Assembly: GCA_020051095.1 (NCBI GenBank)
Contig: JAGVJN010000021.1
Span: 1 to 54,545, forward strand
Origin: Pseudomonadota bacterium
Lineage (GTDB): Bacteria > Pseudomonadota > Gammaproteobacteria > Legionellales > Legionellaceae
Length of the DNA stretch: 54,545 bases
Reading direction: 5' to 3'
The translations under genes were made by a program, and so were the position numbers. Positions 44,517 through 51,865 of the stretch are shown here, one piece after another (position 1 is the first letter of the stretch; each line of letters begins with the position of its first letter). The notes under the pieces are model-generated. The model worked only from the letters and a program-made list of their open reading frames with translations, did not search any database and was not told the origin of the DNA.

Positions 44517-44750
44517 GTGTCTGATAAAAAATCAAAAATTCCTAGTCTTGAGGAGTTCGGAAAATATGTTGGGAAATTGTTCACAGATATTAAAGACAGC
44601 GTTAAAGAAATAGTAACAGACTATCAGAAAAACCACCCTGGTGACGACGATACTGCTGAAAGCAAAGGTGAAGAAAAAGAGGCTAAAGCAGATAAAAAAC
44701 CTGCTAAAAAAGCACCGCCGAAAAAAGATACCGAAGAAAGTGAGTCTTAA
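44517..44750 (+). CDS. Small charged protein with Lys/Ala-rich tail, unknown function
   Basis: The protein has 77 residues. It starts at GTG 44517 with GGGAGA upstream and a perfect -10 TATAAT at 44479-44484 (no clear -35). Residues 1-40 could form an amphipathic helix (L-E-E-F-G-K-Y-V-G-K-L-F-T-D-I-K-D-S-V-K-E-I-V); the rest is Asp/Glu/Lys/Ala with A-K-K-A-P-P-K-K. It does not match a family I know. The divergent layout with pilS hints at shared control only. Confidence 0.55.
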   Translation: MSDKKSKIPSLEEFGKYVGKLFTDIKDSVKEIVTDYQKNHPGDDDTAESKGEEKEAKADKKPAKKAPPKKDTEESES

Positions 44751-44790
44751 TAACGGGTCTAGCCTTCCTAACTATCGACAAGATCGTAAA

Positions 44791-44824
44791 AAAATCCCCG
44801 TATTAATTGAAGCTTTAATACGGG
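44791..44824 (-). terminator. Terminator of fleQ
   Basis: CCCGTATTA (44797-44805) and TAATACGGG (44816-44824) form a 9-bp stem. On the minus strand it is followed by GATTTTTTTAC. It lies 166 bp after the fleQ stop; no other minus-strand gene is in between, so a long 3' UTR is implied. It can also end the + strand gene at 44750. Confidence 0.7.
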
Positions 44825-44989
44825 TTCATTGCTTCGTAAATTTGGATTTTTAAACATAATTTGTTGTGGTATACAGGGATTAATTCGGTAACGCAGACGA
44901 TACCGCAAACGATCACGAATTAGCTGTCTGCTTTTAATGCTTAGAAATGCGCAGCGCCAAGGGCTACTTAAGCACCAAAATATTCGTCC

Positions 44990-46399
44990 CTATACATTTT
45001 CTTTGCGCGATAAGCCATATTTTCGCATTTTTTCAACTAAGGTGGTGCGTCGCATATTTAGTGCGGTTGCAGCATGCGCGACGACCCAGTCCGTTTCATT
45101 TAATGCTTGTTTAATTAACTTTAACTCTGTTTGAATTAAATGTTCTTTTAAATCAATGCCTTCAGAAAGGTCTGTCTCGGGTGCCAACTCTTTCAATAAG
45201 GCAGTGCGCTCATCTTGCTCCTGCGATTGTTGACTGGTTTCTGAAATCGTCCGATGGATTCGCGCCGGTAACTCTTCACGATCAATGATGCCGTTTGGGT
45301 ATAATATGGTGAGTCTTTCGACCATATTGGCTAACTCACGCACGTTTCCTGGCCAGCGATATTTAGTCAATGAATCGATAGCACCCGGCAGAAAATGCAC
45401 GCCTGGGCGACCTTCTCGCTCAACACGAGATACTAACTCATTCAATAATAAAGGGATATCTTCCTTCCGGTCGCGTAAAGCTGGCATTTCAATTGGAAAA
45501 ACGTTTAAACGATAGTATAGATCTTCGCGAAAATTACCCTCTTTAATCGCTTGTTCTAAATTTTGGTGGGTGGCAGCAATAATTCGTACATTGACTTCAA
45601 TCGGTTTATTGCTTCCAACTCGCTCAAATGTCCTTTCTTGCAAAACTCGTAATAATTTCACCTGCATTGCAAGGGGCATGTCTCCAATTTCATCTAAAAA
45701 TAAGGTTCCACCGCTTGCTAACTCAAAGCGTCCTTGGCGAGTTGAAATAGCACCGGTAAACGCACCTTTTTCATGACCAAATAATTCCGATTCTAAAAGC
45801 TCACCTGGTATTGCCCCACAATTAATTGGTACAAAGGGCTTGGTTCTTCTTGACGACGTTAAGTGAATGTTTCTTGCTGCGACTTCCTTTCCTGTCCCTG
45901 ATTCACCAAGAATTAATACTGACGCATCGGTAATACCCACTTGATTAATTAACGTGCGTATCTCATTCATTTTATCGCTTTGCCCAACTAAGTTATATTT
46001 TTGCGATTGAAGTAGATGCGCTCGCGATTCATCGGAGTGTTCTCGCTGGGCTACCTGACATTTATGCAGTATTTCCAGTAATTGAGCATAAGTAAATGGA
46101 AAACATAATTTTGAAAATACCGCAGAGTGGGATGGCGTAAAACGATTTTTTTCATCCATTAATAGAATAATATGGCCATCCGGTGCTTTTGCATGCACTT
46201 GGTCGAGAAAAGTTGCTGTTTCGCTTTCGGTTGGCAAACAGCTAATAAAAATTGCCGCCTTCGTTAAGTAAGGTGTGTTTATCCAGTTTTTAGTATCACT
46301 CATTTGCCAGGATACCCCAACAAAATCGAGTAAAGTACCTATACGTTCACCGCGAGCTGTATCATCATCAATTATCAAATAATGACAGGTTGTCGTCAT
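44990..46399 (-). CDS. fleQ: Flagellar master regulator FleQ
   Basis: FleQ is the sigma-54 activator at the top of the flagellar cascade, and in Pseudomonas it binds c-di-GMP. The 469-residue protein has a FleQ-type degenerate receiver (residues 1-120; D10-D12 present but no Asp at the phospho-acceptor site), an AAA+ domain (G-E-S-G-T-G-K-E, the full [19 protein letters not shown]) and the FleQ-specific helix-turn-helix ending [24 protein letters not shown] lies upstream of the ATG. Confidence 0.92.
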   Translation of the reverse strand: MTTTCHYLIIDDDTARGERIGTLLDFVGVSWQMSDTKNWINTPYLTKAAIFISCLPTESETATFLDQVHAKAPDGHIILLMDEKNRFTPSHSAVFSKLCFPFTYAQLLEILHKCQVAQREHSDESRAHLLQSQKYNLVGQSDKMNEIRTLINQVGITDASVLILGESGTGKEVAARNIHLTSSRRTKPFVPINCGAIPGELLESELFGHEKGAFTGAISTRQGRFELASGGTLFLDEIGDMPLAMQVKLLRVLQERTFERVGSNKPIEVNVRIIAATHQNLEQAIKEGNFREDLYYRLNVFPIEMPALRDRKEDIPLLLNELVSRVEREGRPGVHFLPGAIDSLTKYRWPGNVRELANMVERLTILYPNGIIDREELPARIHRTISETSQQSQEQDERTALLKELAPETDLSEGIDLKEHLIQTELKLIKQALNETDWVVAHAATALNMRRTTLVEKMRKYGLSRKENV

Positions 46400-46546
46400 T
46401 GCTCATCCTTAAGATTCTACGTCAATTAACCACGATATTGACTATTTTAATTTTGGCTCCGAAAGCAGCTTATGTCAAATCAATGATCAATATGATAAAC
46501 AACAGACCATATTTATCAAATAACTATGTGTTAAATTCAATGTTAA

Positions 46547-47128
46547 TTAGCGCTGGCACTGAATTGAACGAAAACTATTACATTGTTTGCCAAAACATAA
46601 CCCCTTATCACCGATCGCCTTCGTCGCAGCAACCTGAGTTTCCTTTTCGTAATGTTTTACCTGCATGTACCCCTTGTGGTGACAAAAGGCATTGGCCGCA
46701 CGATATCCGCACCCAGAATGCGCTTTATAGCACCAAGCCACACGATAATTTTCATGGCGTGGAAAAGCATAACGTTTAAATCGATAGTGGTAAGATTTTG
46801 CAGGTGGGTGACTGATATCATCTGAACATAGAATGAGATCAAATCCGTCACAACGCCATCCTTTGCAATGCCAGTGAGAATTAATATAATTAGTCAATCC
46901 AACATTATTTGCTTTAATATATTTATTTGCCTTTTTGTAGCCCATCAAATGACAATATTTCTGAGCAACGGTATCACCACATCCCCCATTGCCTAACATG
47001 CAATAATTCAGCCGTTGTCCATGAAACATTGGTTGCAAAAAGCTGTGATAAAATTGTTGATTACCAACCGCCTCAATGGCAACGCTAAAAAGCGTAAATA
47101 GGAACAGTATGCGAAAAATTTTATACAT
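46547..47128 (-). CDS. Secreted protein with two Cys-rich repeats, unknown function
   Basis: The protein has 193 residues. A signal peptide (residues 1-20, cleavage near A-V-G-N) is followed by two homologous domains. Domain 1 (about 42-102): Y-C, G-G-C-G-D-T-V-A-Q-K-Y-C, G-Y-K-K-A, then C-K-G-W-R-C-D-G-F-D-L-I-L-C. Domain 2 (about 131-191): W-C, S-G-C-G-Y-R-A-A-N-A-F-C, G-Y-M-Q-V, then C-F-G-K-Q-C-N-S-F-R-S-I-Q-C. Each has six cysteines, so probably three disulfides. I recall similar domains in scattered secreted bacterial proteins but no assigned function. It is monocistronic. Confidence 0.7.
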   Translation of the reverse strand: MYKIFRILFLFTLFSVAIEAVGNQQFYHSFLQPMFHGQRLNYCMLGNGGCGDTVAQKYCHLMGYKKANKYIKANNVGLTNYINSHWHCKGWRCDGFDLILCSDDISHPPAKSYHYRFKRYAFPRHENYRVAWCYKAHSGCGYRAANAFCHHKGYMQVKHYEKETQVAATKAIGDKGLCFGKQCNSFRSIQCQR

Positions 47129-47195
47129 TAAAACATACTCTTAATCTGGTTTTCTAAAATCTTAACGCATGATTCAACAGAATAAAAGTAGATTG

Positions 47196-48611
47196 TCAAT
47201 TTTGCTGCGCCGCTCTTTGTTCAATTATTTGAATGGCAGTATCTAATCGTTGCAAAGTTCGTTCTTTACCAATTAACTCCAAAGTCTGGTCAATGGCTGG
47301 GGAAGAACTAGAGCCTGTGACTGCAACTCGCAGTGGTTGGGCCACCTTAGCCATATTCATATCCATCCGGACACAAATATCATTGACGATTTCTTGAAGC
47401 TGATTTCTTTCCCATTGACTCGTTTGAGCAAAAGCTTGTCTTAAAGCAACCATGGCATCGAGCACAACGGGGCGTAGATGTTTTTTCACCGATGAATCAT
47501 CGTAATTTACTGAATCAGCGTAATAAATCGTACTTTGCGATGCTATATCATGTAGGGTTGCACATCGATCCGCATAAACGGAAATTAATGCAGACAATTC
47601 AGGGCCTTGACTGGTATTGACGCCCAATTCATCAAACTGATATTGCAAAGCCGGCATTATCTGACTTTCTTGCAGTGTGCGAATATAGTGTTGATTTAAC
47701 CAATATAATTTTTCATAATTAAAACTTGAAGCACCCCGGCTAACTTTGTCTAAACTAAATTGCGATATCATTTCATCAAGTGAAAAAATTTCTTGATCAC
47801 CAGCAGACCATCCTAATCTAACTAAGTAATTTAGCAAGGCTTCAGGTAGAACACCCATTTTTTTAAACTCTAAAACACTAACAGCCCCATGTCGTTTTGA
47901 TAATCGTTTACCATCCTCGCCTAATATCATGGGTAAATGAGCAAATTCCGGTGGGGTTGCATTCAATGCCTGGTATAAATTGATTTGCCTTGGGGTGTTG
48001 TTAATATGATCATCCCCACGGATAACATGGGTAATTGCCATATCCATATCATCAACGACAACACTGAAATTGTAGGTTGGATGGTTATCTGAACGAAGCA
48101 AAATCAAATCATCTAATTCAGCATTGTTGATATGAATGTCGCCATAAACATGATCGACAAATTTCACCGTTCCTTCCACAGGATTTTTAAAGCGTATAAC
48201 GGACACCCCTGCTTTCGCAGGCAGATTTTTCTCCCGGCAATGACCATCATAGCGGGGTTTTTCTTTCGCCGCTAGTTGGGCTTCCCGCAGGCCTTCCAGA
48301 CGATCTTTAGAACAATGACAATGATAAGCAAGGCCTCTATCGAGCAAGTTTTCTAGTATTTCATGGTAACGGTCATAGCGTTTGGTTTGATAGACAATAG
48401 GTCCATCGGATGACAGGCCAAGCCAGCTCATGCCATCTAATATCACCTCGACCGATTCTTGCGTTGATCGTGTTTGGTCCGTATCTTCAATGCGCAAATA
48501 AAACTCACCATGATGGTGTTTGGCAAATAGCCATGAAAAAAGGGCTGTTCGAACGCCTCCAACATGCAGAAATCCAGTTGGACTTGGTGCAAATCGTGTT
48601 TTAACTGTCAT
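47196..48611 (-). CDS. gltX: Glutamyl-tRNA synthetase
   Basis: GluRS charges tRNA-Glu. The 471 residues show the class I signature F-A-P-S-P-T-G-F-L-H-V-G-G (HIGH region) and the KMSKS counterpart G-K-R-L-S-K-R-H-G-A. A C-x-C...Y-x3-C pattern (C-H-C-S-K to R-Y-D-G-H-C) resembles the zinc site of E. coli GluRS. R-I-E-D-T-D-Q-T-R-S and the C-terminal helical anticodon domain are typical. A second, non-discriminating GluRS is possible in this group; this copy looks canonical. The ribosome binding site is weak. Confidence 0.96.
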   Translation of the reverse strand: MTVKTRFAPSPTGFLHVGGVRTALFSWLFAKHHHGEFYLRIEDTDQTRSTQESVEVILDGMSWLGLSSDGPIVYQTKRYDRYHEILENLLDRGLAYHCHCSKDRLEGLREAQLAAKEKPRYDGHCREKNLPAKAGVSVIRFKNPVEGTVKFVDHVYGDIHINNAELDDLILLRSDNHPTYNFSVVVDDMDMAITHVIRGDDHINNTPRQINLYQALNATPPEFAHLPMILGEDGKRLSKRHGAVSVLEFKKMGVLPEALLNYLVRLGWSAGDQEIFSLDEMISQFSLDKVSRGASSFNYEKLYWLNQHYIRTLQESQIMPALQYQFDELGVNTSQGPELSALISVYADRCATLHDIASQSTIYYADSVNYDDSSVKKHLRPVVLDAMVALRQAFAQTSQWERNQLQEIVNDICVRMDMNMAKVAQPLRVAVTGSSSSPAIDQTLELIGKERTLQRLDTAIQIIEQRAAQQN

Positions 48612-48663
48612 ATTATTCTACTAAAATTGAAAATCGGCTACTTACCGGACAACAATATAAAAC

Positions 48664-48753
48664 GCCAGTCTTTGCCATCTTTGCGAAGCAATCCAGCTCG
48701 ATCCCTGAACAAAAATCTATTTTAGCTTGCTTCGCAAAGCCCGCAAAGACGGC
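48664..48753. repeat. Palindromic repeat element, copy A
   Basis: A diverged inverted-repeat element: the arms read GTCTTTGC ... GCGAAGCAATCCAG on one side and GCTTGCTTCGC ... GCAAAGAC on the other. The central part (C-T-C-G-A-T-C-C-C-T-G-A-A-C-A) is shared with copy B. About 40 bp after its right edge (through 48795) also resembles copy B's right flank (AAATG, CCGGTCCAAAG, TATACT). Confidence 0.85.
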
Positions 48754-48873
48754 TATTTTAAAAAATGACCGGTCCAAAGAAAATCAGTATACTACAATGT
48801 TATATAACAACTTTAAATAGTTTGTTAGAATATAAGGATATTCTCCTTTGTGCTGGACTATTCCTTAAAAGCA

Positions 48874-48960
48874 CTGTCGTTGCGAGCTCTGCGAAGCAAT
48901 CCAGTTCGATCTCTGAACAGAAATCTGTTCTGGATTGCTTCACTACGTTCGCAACGACAG
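48874..48960. repeat. Palindromic repeat element, copy B
   Basis: Perfect outer arms CTGTCGTTGCGA/TCGCAACGACAG and inner arms GAAGCAATCCAG/CTGGATTGCTTC. GAACAG and CTGTTC form a nested stem at the centre. The right flank to about 48998 resembles copy A's. 'Trinucleotide-rich' palindromes of the GTCATTGCGAGC...GCAATCCAG type are dispersed in many bacterial genomes. Copy B is the better preserved of the two. No coding sequence is visible in 48612-49029 apart from these elements. Confidence 0.88.
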
Positions 48961-49029
48961 CTTTTTTTAAGAAATGTCAGGTACAAAGGATATACTCTAG
49001 CTTAATTAGTTTTAAATTGAATATATCCT

Positions 49030-49344
49030 ATGAATAGAAAAGATCGCATTGAACAAACGCTGAAAGCACACTTAAACCCAGTTTACATCGAAGTGGTTGA
49101 CGAGTCGAACCGTCATCACGTGCCCGAAAACGCACAAACCCATTTTAAAGTCACCGCTGTTAGCGTAGCGTTTGAAGGCATGTCGTTGATTAAGCGCCAC
49201 CGCTTAGTCAACAGTTTAGTGGAAGAAGAGCGTACTAACGGAATGCATGCCTTGAGCCTGCACTTAAAAACTCCAGAGGAATGGGAGAAACAGTCAACAA
49301 CGCCTAACTCCCCTGCTTGTAAAGATGGATTCAAACATGGCTAA
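49030..49344 (+). CDS. bolA: BolA-family protein
   Basis: BolA proteins act with monothiol glutaredoxins in iron-sulfur handling and affect cell shape and biofilm. The 104 residues contain the family core: V-D-E-S-N-R-H, T-H-F-K-V-T-A-V-S-V-A-F-E-G, I-K-R-H-R-L-V (the His thought to ligand the cluster) and H-A-L-S-L-H-L-K-T-P-E-E-W. A 20-residue polar tail follows. It overlaps the next gene by 8-20 bp. Confidence 0.93.
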   Translation: MNRKDRIEQTLKAHLNPVYIEVVDESNRHHVPENAQTHFKVTAVSVAFEGMSLIKRHRLVNSLVEEERTNGMHALSLHLKTPEEWEKQSTTPNSPACKDGFKHG

Positions 49345-49783
49345 TTCATCGCCCATATTCTGGCAGCAGCTTTTGACGTTACCACCGATGTCAAGAGGGT
49401 TTCATCGTATTGATGCCCAACTCGAAGCACTTCTGCAAAACAACATCCACCTATCAGCAGGGTTAGTCCATTTATTTTTACAACATACCTCAGCATCGCT
49501 TGTTATCACTGAAAATTGTTGCGCGGATGTGAGGCGCGATTTGGAGGAGTTCTACAATCAACTTGCACCCGATAGTATCCAACGCTACCAGCATAATATG
49601 GAAGGACCTGATGATATGCCTGCTCATATAAAAAGCACCCTATTGGGGGTTAACCTGACGCTACCCATCGAAAATGGTCGATTTGCACTCGGTCAGTGGC
49701 AAGGAGTCTACCTTGGTGAACATCGTGATAAAGGAACGGCCAGGCGAATATTGGTCACAGCTTATGGGCTATCAGCCCCCTAG
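49337..49783 (+). CDS. yjbQ: YjbQ (UPF0047) family protein
   Basis: YjbQ proteins are small trimeric enzymes with weak thiamine phosphate synthase activity; the true role is unclear. The 148 residues contain S-R-G-F-H, L-L-Q-H/L-F-L-Q-H-T-S-A-S-L, E-G-P-D-D-M-P-A-H-I-K-S, G-Q-W-Q-G-V-Y-L-G-E-H-R. The metal-binding His residues fall in L-Q-H-T and P-A-H-I. ATG 49337 has GGA upstream; ATG 49325 would extend it by 4 residues. Confidence 0.9.
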   Translation: MANSSPIFWQQLLTLPPMSRGFHRIDAQLEALLQNNIHLSAGLVHLFLQHTSASLVITENCCADVRRDLEEFYNQLAPDSIQRYQHNMEGPDDMPAHIKSTLLGVNLTLPIENGRFALGQWQGVYLGEHRDKGTARRILVTAYGLSAP

Positions 49784-49833
49784 CCTAATTCGATGCCATT
49801 GCATGTTGGAAAATTAGGGGTATTTACGAGTTT

Positions 49834-50892
49834 ATGAGTCGAAAAATCATTCATATTGATATGGATTGCTTTTTTGCAGCCGTCGAAATGCGGGATTTCC
49901 CCGAATTAAAGACTAAACCTATTGCGGTCGGGGGTGAATCAATTCGTCGAGGCGTCATTGCAACGTGTAATTATGAAGCACGAAAATACGGCGTTCGCTC
50001 AGCTATGGCAACCGCCCAAGCCTTGAAGCTTTGTCCAAAATTAGTATTACAACCGGTTCGCATGGAGGTGTATAAGCAAGAAAGCCAGCATATTCGCAAT
50101 ATTTTTTCCGATTATAGCGACTGCATAGAGCCGTTATCCTTAGACGAAGCTTATCTGGATGTCACCCATACCTCCCGTTGCCAAGGCAGTGCCACCTGGA
50201 TTGCCAGAGAAATTCGCCAGCGAATTCAAGAAGAACGTGGATTAACAGCCAGTGCTGGGGTCGCACCGAATAAAAGCCTGGCCAAAATTGCCAGCGATTG
50301 GCATAAACCCAATGGCCAAAAAGTTATCCTGCCTGAAGCGGTATCTGAATTTGTGCTTAGTTTGCCGGTTCGCAAATTGTTTGGTGTTGGTCCAAAAATG
50401 GAACAGAAACTAACCGCTATCGGCATCCACACGTGTGCACAATTACAAAAATTAACGCTCGAAAATTTAAATCAATTATTTGGCAATTATGGCCAAAAGC
50501 TCTATGAGTTATGCCGTGGGATTGATGAGCGACCGGTTAACCCGAATCGTATTCGCAAATCCATCAGTGTTGAAGAGACCTTTTCCCAAGATTTGCCTGA
50601 CATTCAATCATGCATTGATTCACTTCCCGGACTACTCATTCGCTTGCAAAAAAGATTAGACAGAGCAGGAAACATTGACCCAATCCATGGCTTATTTGTT
50701 AAGTTGAAATTTAAAACCTTCCAACAAACGACCATCGAATGCATTGGCACAGAAATCGATGAAACCGCCTATAAACAACTTTTAGCAGAAGGCTATTTAC
50801 GTAAAAATTTGCCTGTTCGCTTGATTGGTGTTGGGGTAAAGCTTAAGCATCAACCGATACCGAGCGCTATTCAACTCTCTCTCTTCGAATAG
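49834..50892 (+). CDS. dinB: DNA polymerase IV
   Basis: Pol IV is a Y-family translesion polymerase. The 352-residue protein has the catalytic Asp in H-I-D-M-D-C-F-F-A-A-V-E and the S-L-D-E-A-Y-L-D-V-T motif, the V-A-P-N-K-S-L-A-K-I-A-S segment, helix-hairpin-helix thumb K-L-F-G-V-G-P-K-M, and a little finger with S-V-E-E-T-F. It ends in Q-L-S-L-F-E, a textbook beta-clamp-binding peptide (QL-[SD]-LF). No LexA box could be recognised in the 50 bp upstream, where the ribosome binding site is also poor. Confidence 0.95.
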   Translation: MSRKIIHIDMDCFFAAVEMRDFPELKTKPIAVGGESIRRGVIATCNYEARKYGVRSAMATAQALKLCPKLVLQPVRMEVYKQESQHIRNIFSDYSDCIEPLSLDEAYLDVTHTSRCQGSATWIAREIRQRIQEERGLTASAGVAPNKSLAKIASDWHKPNGQKVILPEAVSEFVLSLPVRKLFGVGPKMEQKLTAIGIHTCAQLQKLTLENLNQLFGNYGQKLYELCRGIDERPVNPNRIRKSISVEETFSQDLPDIQSCIDSLPGLLIRLQKRLDRAGNIDPIHGLFVKLKFKTFQQTTIECIGTEIDETAYKQLLAEGYLRKNLPVRLIGVGVKLKHQPIPSAIQLSLFE

Positions 50893-50935
50893 GCTGCGGT
50901 TATAGTAGGTACGCCACCATCGTCAAATTTCGATG

Positions 50936-51835
50936 TTATTCACTTTGCTGTGTCGCACTTCGTAGAGGTTGCTGACGAAGATAATAACTGGCTAAAACAG
51001 CACCAAGGATTGCCATGAGCCCGCCAATTAAACCCATAGGGGATGGGGATTCGTGTAAGATGATAAAGCCAAGTATCGTTGATATCAGAGGTAATCCATA
51101 CAAATACAATGCCGCTTTCGAAACTGGCATTCGATTGAGTATATAACACCATCCCAAATACGCTAAAGCCGCAGGACCAATGCCTAAATAGATAACTGTT
51201 AAATTACCCTGTAACGACGACTGTTTAATCTCGGCAACCAGTTGTGGGAAAAATACCAATAATGACAACGTCCCACCCCACATCACCCAGGTTGTGACCG
51301 ATACAGGATGATAAAATTTTAGATAACGTCGCTGGGTTAATGTGTAAAACGCACCACAGGCTGAAGCAATCATAATGATCAATACGTTAGCGTCAATAAA
51401 CGCCCCTTTTCTATTTCCCATAGCAATGACCATCAATCCAATTATTGATAGGAGTATTCCAATCCACGAGCGCCAAGGCAATTTTTCTCTTAAAAGTACA
51501 ACCGACAAAATAATAGTAATCACCGGTACTTGGCCAATAATAAAGCTTGCAACGCCTGCATCAATGTTAATCTCGCCATAATTCAAACAAAAATTGTATA
51601 CCCCAATCGCAAAGACCCCAACTAGCATTAATTGGATTCGATGTTTGGTGGAAACAGATGGGAGCTTTTGTAAACTGCCGATAACAACCGACAGAATCAA
51701 CGACCCCACAAAAAATCGATACAATGCCAAAGCACCGGGTGAGAAATCACTTAATCCAAGCCGAATACCAACAAAGGCTGAAGCCCAAAAAAACAGGGTG
51801 GTAAAAATTGCAAAAGGAAGTAGAAAGGTTGACAT
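50936..51835 (-). CDS. DMT-superfamily EamA transporter
   Basis: The 299-residue protein has ten hydrophobic segments in two five-helix halves, with the EamA markers F-W-A-S-A-F-V-G-I-R near the N-terminus and the conserved P-V in the second helix region of each repeat. Family members export amino acids, metabolites or drugs; the substrate cannot be told. It is downstream of the giant adhesin gene, 30 bp away, on the same strand, but without an obvious functional tie. Confidence 0.85.
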   Translation of the reverse strand: MSTFLLPFAIFTTLFFWASAFVGIRLGLSDFSPGALALYRFFVGSLILSVVIGSLQKLPSVSTKHRIQLMLVGVFAIGVYNFCLNYGEINIDAGVASFIIGQVPVITIILSVVLLREKLPWRSWIGILLSIIGLMVIAMGNRKGAFIDANVLIIMIASACGAFYTLTQRRYLKFYHPVSVTTWVMWGGTLSLLVFFPQLVAEIKQSSLQGNLTVIYLGIGPAALAYLGWCYILNRMPVSKAALYLYGLPLISTILGFIILHESPSPMGLIGGLMAILGAVLASYYLRQQPLRSATQQSE

Positions 51836-51865
51836 GGGCTTAGCCTTTATTGAACTCAGCCAATA

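Noticed and set aside
44827..44989. Search for a small RNA or tRNA between the fleQ stop and its terminator
   Set aside because: No cloverleaf or other RNA fold stood out; it looks like a 3' UTR.
46390..46779. 129-codon + strand open frame next to fleQ
   Set aside because: It mostly lies opposite the two-repeat secreted protein, which has a signal peptide and a clear internal duplication.
48612..49029. Possible CRISPR array, because repeats are present
   Set aside because: Only two inverted copies about 120 bp apart; no short direct repeats with regular spacers.
49784..49833. LexA box upstream of dinB
   Set aside because: No CTGT-N8-ACAG pattern in the gap.
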